From assembly GCA_964230215.1 (NCBI GenBank), contig CAXRGQ010000014.1, positions 124,001-188,000 of the forward strand: 64,000 nt of DNA, given 5' to 3'. This DNA is from JAUILH01 sp964230215. GTDB lineage: Bacteria > Bacteroidota > Bacteroidia > Flavobacteriales_D > JAUILH01. Position numbers and translations under genes: made by a program. Below are positions 18,027-26,831 of this stretch, one piece after another. The notes below the pieces were generated by a model that was not told the origin of the DNA, ran no database searches, and was given only the letters and a program-made list of their open reading frames with translations. Within the stretch, counting starts at the first letter, position 1, and every line of letters begins with the position of its first letter.

Positions 18027-21000
18027 ATGATTGGTGGAATACTCAAAAAGTTATTTGGAGATAAATCTGCAAAAGATAGAAAAGAATTACAACCTATAGT
18101 GGACAAGGTAACTGCCGAGTATGCCACACTACAAGGACTGTCTAACGACGAACTTAGACAAAAAACTAGAGACTTACAGAAGGAGATTAGCGATTATATC
18201 GCTCCGGAAGAATCAAAAATAGCAGAACTAAGAGATCAGGCTGAAAAGCCAGAAACTACAGTGGAGGCTAAAGAGGAGATGTACGATGAGATTGATAAAA
18301 TCTCTGAGGTGGTTGACAAAAAGATCGAAGAGGTTCTACAGAAAATTCTGCCTACAGGATTTGCAGTCGTAAAAGAAACCGCTAGACGTTTATCAGAAGG
18401 GCCAATTACAGTTACAGCTACCGAGATGGATCGCGAGTTGGCTGCTAAAGGAAAAGATTTTGTTACCATCGATGGCGATAAAGCTACATACGCAAATTCT
18501 TGGGATGCTGCTGGGTCTAAGATCGAGTGGAATATGGTGCACTATGACGTTCAGCTAATGGGTGGTGCCATCCTACATAGAGGAAATATCGCTGAAATGA
18601 TGACGGGTGAGGGGAAAACACTTGTAGCTACACTGCCTGTGTTCTTAAACGCCCTTGCGGGTAAAGGTGTGCATGTGGTTACGGTAAACAACTACCTTGC
18701 TCGACGAGATTCTGAATGGATGGGACCTTTATATCAATTCCACGGTTTAAGCGTGGATTGTATCGATAATCACCGTCCGAATTCTGAAGATAGAAGAAAA
18801 GCCTACGCTGCTAACATCACATTTGGTACCAACAACGAGTTCGGTTTTGACTACTTAAGAGATAACATGGTGAATGATCCAGCTCAATTGGTTCAGAAAA
18901 AGCACCATTATGCCATTATAGATGAGGTCGATTCGGTTTTAATTGATGACGCAAGAACGCCATTGATCATATCAGGCCCAACTCCACAAGGAGATAAACA
19001 TGAGTTTAATGTTTACAAACCTAAAATTGAGAAACTCTACAATGCTCAAAAAAGACTTGTAAATGGTTTCTTAACAGACGCAAAAAAACTATTAGCTGAA
19101 GCTGAGAATGAAGGCTTAGCTAAAAAAGAAGCAACACAAATTGCTAAAGACGGAGGATTAGCTCTTTTAAGAGCATTCAGAGGTTTACCGAAGAACAAAG
19201 CGCTTATAAAATACTTGAGTGAAGATGGTATCAGAGCTACTTTGCAAAAGACAGAGAACTTCTACATGCAGGATCAAGAGAAAGAGATGCCGAATGTAGA
19301 TAAGGAACTATATTTTGTAATTGATGAGAAAAACAATACCATCGATCTTACTGAAAAAGGAATTGATTTAATAGCTGAAGGAGAGGATCCAAACTTCTAC
19401 ATTATGCCAGATATGGGAGCTGAGATTTCGAATATCGAGAAGATGAGCATCCCTGCAGAAGAGAAGACAAAGAAGAAGGATATTCTTATTCGCGATTTTA
19501 CAGTAAAGACGGAGCGTATTCATACTATTAACCAATTATTAAAGGCATATACACTATTTGAAAAAGAAGTGGATTATGTATTGATGGATGGTAAAGTGAA
19601 GATTGTAGATGAGCAGACTGGTCGTATTATGGAAGGAAGACGTTATTCTGATGGTCTTCACCAAGCAATCGAATCTAAAGAGAATGTTAAGATTGAAGCG
19701 GCTACGCAGACTTATGCAACCGTTACATTACAGAATTACTTCAGAATGTACCACAAGTTGTCAGGAATGACAGGTACTGCCGAAACTGAAGCACAAGAAT
19801 TCTTCGATATCTATGAACTTGACGTAACAGTTGTACCAACCAACCGTCCTGTTATCAGAAAAGATGGTAACGACATGGTTTACAAGACGGCACGAGAAAA
19901 ATACAACGCTATCATTGAGCGTATTGAAGAGCTAAGAGGTCAAGGTCGTCCGGTACTTGTAGGTACAACAACGGTTGAAATTTCTGAGAAACTTAGCCGA
20001 ATGCTTAAGATGAAGAAAATTGACCATCAGGTACTGAATGCTAAGTATCACCAACAAGAGGCTGAGATAGTTGCGAATGCAGGTCTGCCGGGACAGGTAA
20101 CAATTGCCACCAACATGGCCGGTAGGGGTACCGATATTAAACTTGGTGCTGGTGTAAAAGATGCTGGTGGTTTAGCAATTATAGGGTGTGAACGACATGA
20201 TTCTCGTCGTGTTGATAGACAGTTGAGAGGTCGTTCTGGACGTCAGGGAGATCCTGGTTCGTCTGAGTTCTACGTGTCTCTTGAGGATAATCTGATGCGT
20301 TTATTCGGTTCTGAAAGAATCGCAAGAATGATGGATAGATTGGGTATAAAAGAAGGTGAAGTTATTCAACATTCAATGATTACTAAGTCTATCGAGAGAG
20401 CACAGAAAAAAGTAGAGGAGAATAACTTTGGAATTCGTAAGCGTCTTCTTGAGTATGATGATGTAATGAATGCTCAGCGTAACGCTATCTATAAAAGAAG
20501 AAGGAACGCTTTGTATGGCGATAGATTAGAGGTAGACATCATTAATATGTTCTTCGAAACACTTTCTGGTATAATTGAAGAGCATCAAGAGTATAGAGAT
20601 ATCGATGGCTTTAAGTTAGACTTGCTAAGAACGTTTGCACTCGAATCTCCTTTTGATACAGAAGACGAGTTAGTAGAAGCAGATCCTCAAGCATTGGCGA
20701 ATGAATTATTCGCGAAGGTGATAGAGAACTACAAAAGAAAATGGGAGGAGTTATCTCAAGAAGCTTTTGTAGTGTTCAAGAATATTTATGAGAACGAATA
20801 TGACGGGTCAAAGAACCTAATTAGTGTGCCTCTAACAGATGGTTTAAAGGTGATTACTATGCCGGTTGATATTGAAAAGTCGTATAACCAACAATGTAAG
20901 AACTTAAAGAAAGAGTTAGAAAAAGGAATCTCTTTGATGGTGATTGATCTTGAATGGAAAGAGCATTTAAGAGAGATGGATGATTTAAGACAATCGGTTC

Positions 21001-21440
21001 AACAGGCACGATATGAGCAAAAAGACCCATTATTGGTGTATAAGTTAGAGTCATTCGACTTATTTAAGAAAATGATGGATCGTGTGAACAGAGACATTGT
21101 ATCGTTCTTGATTAAGGCGCGCATTCACGTTCAGCAGCAAGAAGCTGCACCAGTTGTGATAAAAGCTAAGAAGGAAGAAGATCCATTAGCAAATGTGCAA
21201 ACCTCAAAAACAGAGGTCCCTCAATACGCTGGTGGAGGAGGTGCTCCAGAAGGTGGTGAGCAGCAGGCTCAGCAACAAGAGAGACCTAAACAAGCTCCAG
21301 TTGTTAGACAGGATAAGAAAATTGGAAGAAACGATAAAGTGACGATATTTAACGTGATGTCAGGAGAGAAAAAAGAGGTGAAGTTCAAAGTAGCTGAACC
21401 AATGATTCAATCTGGACAATGGAGAATAATTGAGAACTAA
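18027..21440 (+). CDS. secA: Preprotein translocase ATPase SecA
   Basis: 1137 residues from ATG 18027; a TTG two codons upstream is less likely. SecA drives protein export through SecYEG. Visible features are Walker A MMTGEGKTLVATLPV (~190-205), the DEAD-like box IIDEVDSVLIDDARTPLIISG (~297), TNMAGRGTDIKLG and ERHDSRRVDRQLRGRSGRQGD of the second motor domain, and the helical scaffold/wing region after it. The protein is longer than E. coli SecA (901 aa) because of insertions in the first half, as is usual in Bacteroidota. The C-terminal zinc-binding CxC motif is absent and replaced by IGRNDKVTIFNVMSGEKKEV, also usual in the phylum. It is a single-gene unit with its own terminator. Confidence 0.98.
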   Translation: MIGGILKKLFGDKSAKDRKELQPIVDKVTAEYATLQGLSNDELRQKTRDLQKEISDYIAPEESKIAELRDQAEKPETTVEAKEEMYDEIDKISEVVDKKIEEVLQKILPTGFAVVKETARRLSEGPITVTATEMDRELAAKGKDFVTIDGDKATYANSWDAAGSKIEWNMVHYDVQLMGGAILHRGNIAEMMTGEGKTLVATLPVFLNALAGKGVHVVTVNNYLARRDSEWMGPLYQFHGLSVDCIDNHRPNSEDRRKAYAANITFGTNNEFGFDYLRDNMVNDPAQLVQKKHHYAIIDEVDSVLIDDARTPLIISGPTPQGDKHEFNVYKPKIEKLYNAQKRLVNGFLTDAKKLLAEAENEGLAKKEATQIAKDGGLALLRAFRGLPKNKALIKYLSEDGIRATLQKTENFYMQDQEKEMPNVDKELYFVIDEKNNTIDLTEKGIDLIAEGEDPNFYIMPDMGAEISNIEKMSIPAEEKTKKKDILIRDFTVKTERIHTINQLLKAYTLFEKEVDYVLMDGKVKIVDEQTGRIMEGRRYSDGLHQAIESKENVKIEAATQTYATVTLQNYFRMYHKLSGMTGTAETEAQEFFDIYELDVTVVPTNRPVIRKDGNDMVYKTAREKYNAIIERIEELRGQGRPVLVGTTTVEISEKLSRMLKMKKIDHQVLNAKYHQQEAEIVANAGLPGQVTIATNMAGRGTDIKLGAGVKDAGGLAIIGCERHDSRRVDRQLRGRSGRQGDPGSSEFYVSLEDNLMRLFGSERIARMMDRLGIKEGEVIQHSMITKSIERAQKKVEENNFGIRKRLLEYDDVMNAQRNAIYKRRRNALYGDRLEVDIINMFFETLSGIIEEHQEYRDIDGFKLDLLRTFALESPFDTEDELVEADPQALANELFAKVIENYKRKWEELSQEAFVVFKNIYENEYDGSKNLISVPLTDGLKVITMPVDIEKSYNQQCKNLKKELEKGISLMVIDLEWKEHLREMDDLRQSVQQARYEQKDPLLVYKLESFDLFKKMMDRVNRDIVSFLIKARIHVQQQEAAPVVIKAKKEEDPLANVQTSKTEVPQYAGGGGAPEGGEQQAQQQERPKQAPVVRQDKKIGRNDKVTIFNVMSGEKKEVKFKVAEPMIQSGQWRIIEN

Positions 21441-21468
21441 ATTTCTATTGTAAAATGATTTTATATAA

Positions 21469-21498
21469 ACGTCCTGATTTATCAGGACGTTTTTTTTT
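21469..21498 (+). terminator. Intrinsic terminator after secA
   Basis: The 10-bp perfect stem ACGTCCTGAT/ATCAGGACGT (21469-21478 with 21481-21490) continues into a run of nine T residues. Confidence 0.92.
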
Positions 21499-21512
21499 GA
21501 CTATAATACACC

Positions 21513-21652
21513 GCTATCGCAAGATTTCATCTCGTGATATAATTTTACCAAAGAACATATTGCTAATAAATGCATAATACAATGCCAGTTGGTTTAGTAT
21601 TATTTTGTAATACGTTTTTATAGGGTATCACGAGATGAAATCTCGCGATAGC
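21513..21652 (+). repeat. REPIN/MITE-like element, copy 1 (140 bp)
   Basis: The element is bounded by 27-base inverted repeats: 21513-21539 (GCTATCGCAAGATTTCATCT...) and 21626-21652 (...AGATGAAATCTCGCGATAGC). Each end also contains a small internal hairpin of the type CGAGAT-TTC-ATCTCG. In the left end one base is changed (A for G). The ~86-base core includes AATACAATGCCAGTTGGTTT. A second copy in the same orientation lies at 22322-22462, on the other side of the RAYT gene. Confidence 0.9.
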
Positions 21653-21685
21653 ATAGTTGACTATTTAAATACTGAGCTCCGTCTG

Positions 21686-22231
21686 TCATATCTTAACAAC
21701 ATCAATCACTCCTTCATTACCAATGTAATTAGAGGCACTGCTATATTTCCAATAGTGGGGTTTTATTACAATTCCAGCTTTTACAGGATTTTGATGCACA
21801 TAGTTTAGTTTTTGATCAATAACATGATTACTCCATAGCTCAATGGGGTGATTATGATGTTGCCAAAACTTATGATCAATAGTATTGCAATTTTTCTCAC
21901 CTGCCAATTTAAATGAGTTTATTAGCCACTTCCGTCGACTTTCCGTGCTATTTTGTTCGATGGTTGCGCGTATTTTGAAGGCCGTGAATTTTTTAAAGTC
22001 CCGAATAAAATGTGATGGGTGGTTGTCATGGCATCTAAATATCAGATGAACGTGATTTGTCATGATGCAATATGCGTTTAACTCTAAACCCTTGTGCGCA
22101 ATGCAATACTTAAGGCTATCGATTAGGATATCACAATATATACTTCTTGTGAAAACGTCTTTCCACTCAATAACAGAAAAACTTACAAAGTACAATCCTT
22201 CAGGATTATGAAATTTGTGTGCTCTACTCAT
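21686..22231 (-). CDS. REP-associated tyrosine transposase (RAYT, Y1 family)
   Basis: 181 residues matching the single-domain Y1/HUH transposases (TnpA-REP, related to IS200/IS605 TnpA). The HUH pair is at H60-x-H62 (CIMTNHVHLIF). The catalytic tyrosine is probably Y144 in LNYVHQNPVKAGIV. Length and motifs are intact, so the protein may be active. The gene sits between two directly repeated 140-bp elements with hairpin ends. This is how RAYTs are found next to the REP sequences they process. There is no target-site duplication or classic IS terminus, so it looks domesticated or REP-associated, not a free insertion sequence. Confidence 0.93.
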   Translation of the reverse strand: MSRAHKFHNPEGLYFVSFSVIEWKDVFTRSIYCDILIDSLKYCIAHKGLELNAYCIMTNHVHLIFRCHDNHPSHFIRDFKKFTAFKIRATIEQNSTESRRKWLINSFKLAGEKNCNTIDHKFWQHHNHPIELWSNHVIDQKLNYVHQNPVKAGIVIKPHYWKYSSASNYIGNEGVIDVVKI

Positions 22232-22321
22232 TTTGCAAACATAGACTCGCAGATTGTAAGGTTTTTACGTTCCAATAAATTAAATTATCAGGCGGGTCTG
22301 TATAATCCAATCGATACCCTA

Positions 22322-22462
22322 GCTATCGCGAGATTTCATCTCGTGATATAATTCTACCAAAGAACATAATTGCCTATAAACAAATAATACAATGCCAGTT
22401 GGTTTAGTCTCATTTTATAATACGTTTTAATATGGTATCACGAGATGAAATCTCGCGATAGC
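22322..22462 (+). repeat. REPIN/MITE-like element, copy 2 (141 bp)
   Basis: Same structure and orientation as copy 1. The left end is 22322-22348 (GCTATCGCGAGATTTCATCT...) and the right end 22436-22462 is its exact inverted complement over 27 bases. The core shares ACCAAAGAACATA, AATACAATGCCAGTTGGTTT and AATACGTTTT with copy 1. It ends 5 bases beyond the stop codon of the leftward OmpA gene, so its hairpins would form the 3' end of that transcript. Confidence 0.9.
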
Positions 22463-22467
22463 GGTAG

Positions 22468-22941
22468 TTATTCAATAAACCCAACAATTTTAAACTCAAC
22501 CCTTCTGTTAGTAGCATGGGCTTCTTCCTTTTCGCGTGCCGTTTTTAGTTTATCAATTTCGGATTCAGGTATAAGCGGCTCATATTCGCTATAACCTTTA
22601 TCGATTAATCTATCTACAGATATCCCTTTGTCAATGAGGTATTGCTTAACACTACGTGCTCTATTGCATGTTAAACATCTCGAATACAAGTTACTGCCAC
22701 GCGTATCGCTATGGGCACCAATTTCAATTTGTAGAGTGGGATTAGTTTTTAAAAATGAAGCCACTAAATCCAGTTGATAAAAAGATCTTTCTTGAATAAT
22801 AGCTTTATCATAATCAAAATAGATGCTGGTATCAGGGCTATAAATGTCTCCAATAGAAAAGCTCGTATCATTCAATGAAAAGCTTTGAGAGAACCCCATG
22901 TTGATACAGAACATGAGCAATAAAGTCGCAGTAAGTTTCAT
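22468..22941 (-). CDS. OmpA-family peptidoglycan-binding protein (short)
   Basis: 157 residues from ATG 22941, chosen over an upstream in-frame ATG at 22959 because it begins the signal peptide directly (MKLTATLLLMFCINMGFSQ). The rest is an OmpA C-terminal-like domain: IYFDYDKAIIQ, IEIGAHSDTRGSNLYSRCLT, NRARSVKQYLIDKGI and ATNRRVEFKIV. The D and R of the diaminopimelate-binding motif are present. Unusually, CLTC follows in place of the common NxxLSxxRA stretch. It is the last gene of a leftward group with the DUF4350-like and glutaminyl cyclase genes, and is closed by the hairpin-ended repeat. Confidence 0.9.
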   Translation of the reverse strand: MKLTATLLLMFCINMGFSQSFSLNDTSFSIGDIYSPDTSIYFDYDKAIIQERSFYQLDLVASFLKTNPTLQIEIGAHSDTRGSNLYSRCLTCNRARSVKQYLIDKGISVDRLIDKGYSEYEPLIPESEIDKLKTAREKEEAHATNRRVEFKIVGFIE

Positions 22942-22976
22942 ATAAACTCTAATACACAAATAGTTCCAGAGTTACA

Positions 22977-24248
22977 TTATTCGATGAAACCATCCAACCA
23001 ATGAAAGACGTTTAATACAAACTGAGGGTTTTCATTTGCATATTTGTAGCTCATTCCAAGTTTGTCGCCTGTTTTTTTATTCTTTAGTGCTGTAAACAAA
23101 TCAGCTTCACAGAATACCGCTACTTTCCCTTGTCCATAATCCATAACAGCTGCTTGAGAAGTGCCAGCCGCTGACTTTCTAAAGTCGCTTTGCTGAAAGT
23201 TAAAGGCACCGTGAGAAAATACAGCAATGTAGTTGTCATCTAAAGTAATTATGGATTTCGCTTGTTTCGGAATCTCCATACATGCACCTTGGAATGTGGC
23301 AATTTGCTCAACTTCTTCGTTGTCATTTCTGCCTTCGGTAATAGCATGTTTAGCAAGTGTTCTCAATTCTTTATTCACTAGTTGACCAGGCTCATTGCTT
23401 GAGGTGTCAATTGCATGACAGTCCCAAAAGGTAAAGCCAAAAGCAGAGGCAATATTTTCTACACGTCCAGGGTAGGGGGTGTGGTCCATAATGAGCAATA
23501 AACGTCCACCACTCTCAACCCATGATTTAAGTTCTTTTACTTCTTCTTGGATAAAGGCATAAGCCGAATCGACCTTATAACCGTTAACGGATTGACCATA
23601 AGCATTGGAAATGACCAGTGTTTTTCCTGTGTTTAATGCACGTTCTGATAGACTAGGGTAGTAAGGTTTAACTTGATAGCCATCGCTTTCTAACAGCTTT
23701 ACTAAAGGCTTGTAATTGTATTTTATAGAGTTGCTGGTAAGATGTCCTTCATCAAAGTATACAATTGGCCCTTTGCCTTTTCCGTATGTCTGTACAGCTG
23801 GTTTATACTTAAACTTTTTATCTGCAGTGATGTCTCCTTTAATGGGTTTGAATTTACACTTAGGAATTTTTTTAGTCTTGTTAAATTGTTTATCGTGGAT
23901 TTTAACAATGTTTACATCAAACGTGGGAATAAACATAGACCCAGCCTGATTCCCCTGATAGCAAACTAACAAATGATGATTTGTCATGCTTTGCATCTTA
24001 ACGGTATCCTTTTGATCGATATATATTAGCTTTTCCATGCGGCCACTAGGATGCACCCTGTTAATCTGTAACGGAACGTATGTGTAGTTAATAAACACTA
24101 CCTCACAAGGCGAATAGTGCTCGTATTTTGGTGGTTTTTTTAGGGACACATATACAGGTCCAATTTCACCCGTTGTCTTTTCTAGATCTAATTGAGCACT
24201 CCCCGAGAACACTAAAAATGATAGAAGGAATAAAGCAATGTACTTCAT
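22977..24248 (-). CDS. Secreted protein with glutamine-amidotransferase-like (DUF4350-like) domain
   Basis: 423 residues with a signal peptide (MKYIALFLLSFLVFSGSAQ). The first ~130 residues are beta-rich. The remainder resembles the flavodoxin-like GATase/DUF4350 fold: PIVYFDEGHLTSNSIKYNYK, LVKLLESDGYQVKPYYPSLS, LKSWVESGGRLLLIMDHTP and a closing GQGKVAVFCEADLFTA with a FVLNVFHWLDG tail. Such domains in secreted proteins are usually non-catalytic sensing or binding modules. No Cys-His-Glu triad is evident here. It starts 4 bases after the glutaminyl cyclase stop, so the two are probably cotranscribed. Function is unknown. Confidence 0.75.
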   Translation of the reverse strand: MKYIALFLLSFLVFSGSAQLDLEKTTGEIGPVYVSLKKPPKYEHYSPCEVVFINYTYVPLQINRVHPSGRMEKLIYIDQKDTVKMQSMTNHHLLVCYQGNQAGSMFIPTFDVNIVKIHDKQFNKTKKIPKCKFKPIKGDITADKKFKYKPAVQTYGKGKGPIVYFDEGHLTSNSIKYNYKPLVKLLESDGYQVKPYYPSLSERALNTGKTLVISNAYGQSVNGYKVDSAYAFIQEEVKELKSWVESGGRLLLIMDHTPYPGRVENIASAFGFTFWDCHAIDTSSNEPGQLVNKELRTLAKHAITEGRNDNEEVEQIATFQGACMEIPKQAKSIITLDDNYIAVFSHGAFNFQQSDFRKSAAGTSQAAVMDYGQGKVAVFCEADLFTALKNKKTGDKLGMSYKYANENPQFVLNVFHWLDGFIE

Positions 24249-24252
24249 GTAA

Positions 24253-25320
24253 TTATTTAATTTCTATTTCGAACAGCTTTGGCCAGTATTTACCTGTGGC
24301 ATACAGCTTTTTCGTGTCGTGATTATAGGCAAGACCATTCAATACTTCTGGTGGCGTTTCACCTAACTCATCTACTAAAGGATATAGATCAATTTGCTCC
24401 AGAGCAGCTCCTGTTTGTGGGTCGATTACTACCACATTATAGCTCTGCCATTGATTCGCATAAATCTTGCCATCTATATACTCTAACTCATTTAGGTAAT
24501 TAACGGGTCCAGTATTGCTATATACCTCTAAAGTTTTTATGGTGGTAAAATTGATAGTATCAACAAAATATAGTCGGTGAGAGCCGTCGCTCATTATTAG
24601 ATATTCGCTGTCATGCGTTAGACCCCAACCTTCTGCTTTGTTTGTGTTAAATGTGAACTCCTTTAGCACTTTAAACGAATCTGGTTCATACACAAAACCC
24701 TTCTTGGAAGTATAGGTAATTTGATAGACCTTATCATTAAAAACGGTAATTCCTTCACCAAAGTATTGGCCATCTAAATGAATCTTGTAATCAACCGATC
24801 CTGTTTCAAGATTAACTTTTCTCAGGGTAGATTGCCCTCTATTGCCCGTACCTTCAAACAAAAAACCCTTATAAAACTCCAAACCTTGTGTGAATGCTTG
24901 GTTATCGTGAGTATAACTGTTAACAACCATTGCGCTACGTTTTTTAGGTGGATTAGCTGCAAGCAGAACTTTATCTACGGCCTTTTTTCTTGCCTTACCA
25001 TCTTTTTTGGTCACCTCAAGTTCAATTCTGTGCGAGCCAAGTGGCATAGATGCCGTTTCTAACACATATTCCATCTTATTACTTAGCTGCTCATTCTTAG
25101 ACCAAATGGACCTTCCATCTAAAAACAGTTCAACTTTTTGAACGTCATTTGCTGGGATTTCAATACGCATAGTATGCGACTCTCCCGCTGTAAGGGTTCT
25201 TCCATTGCTAACTAGGTTAAAGGCGAATCCTTGGGGTTTAGGTGAGCTACCATCGGATTTATCATCTCCACATGAACTTACCATGAGTGCAATAATTGCG
25301 AGATAAAGTAGTTTTTTCAT
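24253..25320 (-). CDS. Glutaminyl-peptide cyclotransferase (bacterial beta-propeller type), lipoprotein
   Basis: 355 residues from ATG 25320, which begins a lipoprotein signal (LAIIALMVSSCGDD). After an Ig-like N-terminal segment (~20-120), the rest matches the five-bladed propeller glutamine cyclotransferase family: SYTHDNQAFTQGLEFYKGFL, EGTGNRGQSTLRKVNLETG, YFGEGITVFNDKVYQITYTS, EGWGLTHDSEYLIMSDGSH, NELEYIDGKIYANQWQS and PEVLNGLAYNHDTKKLYATG. These enzymes convert N-terminal glutamine to pyroglutamate on exported proteins. In Bacteroidota many exported proteins start with Gln after signal cleavage (AQ or SQ ends, as in this window), which gives it obvious substrates (inference). Confidence 0.93.
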   Translation of the reverse strand: MKKLLYLAIIALMVSSCGDDKSDGSSPKPQGFAFNLVSNGRTLTAGESHTMRIEIPANDVQKVELFLDGRSIWSKNEQLSNKMEYVLETASMPLGSHRIELEVTKKDGKARKKAVDKVLLAANPPKKRSAMVVNSYTHDNQAFTQGLEFYKGFLFEGTGNRGQSTLRKVNLETGSVDYKIHLDGQYFGEGITVFNDKVYQITYTSKKGFVYEPDSFKVLKEFTFNTNKAEGWGLTHDSEYLIMSDGSHRLYFVDTINFTTIKTLEVYSNTGPVNYLNELEYIDGKIYANQWQSYNVVVIDPQTGAALEQIDLYPLVDELGETPPEVLNGLAYNHDTKKLYATGKYWPKLFEIEIK

Positions 25321-25402
25321 TGACGAATAATTATTCGGTACCAAGATAACAATTTGGCTACAGACAGATGTAAATACGTTCAATAATCATTAACTTGCGA
25401 GT

Positions 25403-26041
25403 ATGAAGTACTGCTTTCTTTTAATAGCGTTTAGCTTGTTTTCTGTGATAACATTCTCACAGGATGACGATACAACGGTAACTGAAAAGGAAAACTTTTA
25501 TAGCAACGGAAATGTGAGTGAACGCTGGCAGGTAAAGTATGGCGAGAAATGGGGTAAATATCATGCCTTCTATAAAGATGGCACCATTAAGTCTGAGGGT
25601 AATTTCAAATTCGATAAACGTAATGGTGATTGGAGTGATTATTTCGCTAATGCACGTATAAAGATATCATGCGAATACAAGGATGATTCATTAAGTGGAC
25701 AATATAAATCCTATTACGACAATGGTCTAATTTGCATTAAAGCAGGATTCGAAAACGGTCGTTTATTCGGGCGTTATATTCATTACTACAAAAACGGCTA
25801 TAAAAAATCTGAAGGCATTTATCGCGATGGCAAAAAAGAAGGAAAGTGGTCTTTTTATCACGAAGACGGCACTAAGTACATTGATAGCGAATACTCCAAT
25901 GGGCTTTTAAATGGAATGAGTAGGGCTTACTATTCTAACGGCTTTGTCAAATATGAAGTCATGTACAAGGACGGCGAAAAGCAACAGCAAATCTTCTATG
26001 ACGCCAACGGCGAAGAGCATAAGATGATTTTTAATGAATAA
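25403..26041 (+). CDS. Secreted MORN-variant (YwqK-like) repeat protein
   Basis: 212 residues with a signal peptide (MKYCFLLIAFSLFSVITFSQ), then about seven repeats of the MORN_2 type with the pattern YxDGxxKxEGxFxxGKxxGxW. Examples are YKDGTIKSEGNFKFDKRNGD, YKNGYKKSEGIYRDGKKEGK and YSNGFVKYEVMYKDGEKQQQ. Such repeats form an open beta-sheet and occur in many secreted Bacteroidota proteins of unknown role and in YwqK antitoxins. The signal peptide argues against a toxin-antitoxin role here. It is divergent from the glutaminyl cyclase gene and closed by a bidirectional terminator. Confidence 0.88.
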   Translation: MKYCFLLIAFSLFSVITFSQDDDTTVTEKENFYSNGNVSERWQVKYGEKWGKYHAFYKDGTIKSEGNFKFDKRNGDWSDYFANARIKISCEYKDDSLSGQYKSYYDNGLICIKAGFENGRLFGRYIHYYKNGYKKSEGIYRDGKKEGKWSFYHEDGTKYIDSEYSNGLLNGMSRAYYSNGFVKYEVMYKDGEKQQQIFYDANGEEHKMIFNE

Positions 26042-26042
26042 T

Positions 26043-26068
26043 AAAAGGCTTGGGTAACCAAGCCTTTT
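26043..26068. terminator. Bidirectional intrinsic terminator between convergent genes
   Basis: The 11-bp stem AAAAGGCTTGG/CCAAGCCTTTT has a 4-base loop, and T-rich sequence follows on either strand. It serves the MORN gene (+) and the lipoprotein gene at 26089 (-). Confidence 0.88.
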
Positions 26069-26088
26069 CTATTTAATATGTGATTTTC

Positions 26089-26781
26089 TTAATTCGTGAA
26101 CTGAACGTTCTCTACATTCGGTGCCTTATATCTTCCTACAACCACACCACCAGCACTTGTAACATCTGTTGCGCTTACTTCATGGTTTCTATCCATAAAC
26201 ATGTTGGCAGTTCCAGTTCCTAAGTCCTGAAGTTTAGCTTGAGAGAAAATAATGCTGCTTGACCCAACGCCGTACTTTGCGAAAGTTTGACCCGTTCCAG
26301 TTGTATTCTCACCAGCAATAGACACCCAAACGTTCTCATCACTTGCAATGTTATTGCCTGTCCAGAACATTTCATACGCACCGCTTATAGATATCGGCCC
26401 TAAAGGATTAGGGAACTCTATACTTGGCGGAACGGTCGCTGTGTTTGTAAATGTATTTCCATCCACATCTGTGTAACTAAAGGTCCCAGTAGATACCAAT
26501 CCAGCATATTCTTTTTCGTAGTACGCTAATGCATTATTCCAAATCATAGCATCTCCATTAAAAGATATGGACGCATTATCAACCAATTCTAAAATAGTGC
26601 CTGTGCTATGACTAAACCTAAATTGAGCACGCGCATAGGTAATGTCTTGTGTTGCGTTGTACTCAAGTACATAACGTACGTGAATTTTATCCTGATCTAC
26701 AGCGTCAGAATCTTCTCTTCTGCATGAGGTAGCGACTAAAGCTACAGCAAGTAATCCAAATAGTAAGCTTTTCATTTTCAT
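26089..26781 (-). CDS. Putative lipoprotein of unknown function
   Basis: 230 residues with a clear lipoprotein signal (LLAVALVATSCRRED). The mature part is beta-rich, with segments HVRYVLEYNATQDITYARAQ, ASISFNGDAMIWNNALAYYE and ISGAYEMFWTGNNIASDENV, and ends without known motifs. I do not recognise the family. It lies 50 bases after the response-regulator gene in the same direction. It has its own -7 element, so it may be both part of and independent of the upstream operon. Because it follows a two-component system, it is a possible target or accessory of that system (inference). Confidence 0.7.
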   Translation of the reverse strand: MKMKSLLFGLLAVALVATSCRREDSDAVDQDKIHVRYVLEYNATQDITYARAQFRFSHSTGTILELVDNASISFNGDAMIWNNALAYYEKEYAGLVSTGTFSYTDVDGNTFTNTATVPPSIEFPNPLGPISISGAYEMFWTGNNIASDENVWVSIAGENTTGTGQTFAKYGVGSSSIIFSQAKLQDLGTGTANMFMDRNHEVSATDVTSAGGVVVGRYKAPNVENVQFTN

Positions 26782-26807
26782 GATTTTATTCTTAAAGTTA
26801 GTGTACC

Positions 26808-26815
26808 CAAATTTA
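26808..26815 (-). promoter_or_regulatory. Candidate -7 promoter element for the lipoprotein gene at 26089
   Basis: On the minus strand TAAATTTG matches TAnnTTTG, 26 bases before the ATG at 26781. The nearest TTG lies only 12 bases upstream of the element, shorter than the consensus spacing, so only the -7 half is supported. Confidence 0.45.
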
Positions 26816-26831
26816 CAAAATATGTGCCAAA

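Noticed and set aside
21027..21440. SecA lacking its C-terminal zinc motif considered as truncation
   Set aside because: The C-terminus ends with the conserved Bacteroidota pattern and the gene is closed by a terminator, so the form is normal for the phylum.
25403..26041. YwqK-type antitoxin
   Set aside because: The protein has a clear signal peptide and there is no adjacent toxin-like gene.
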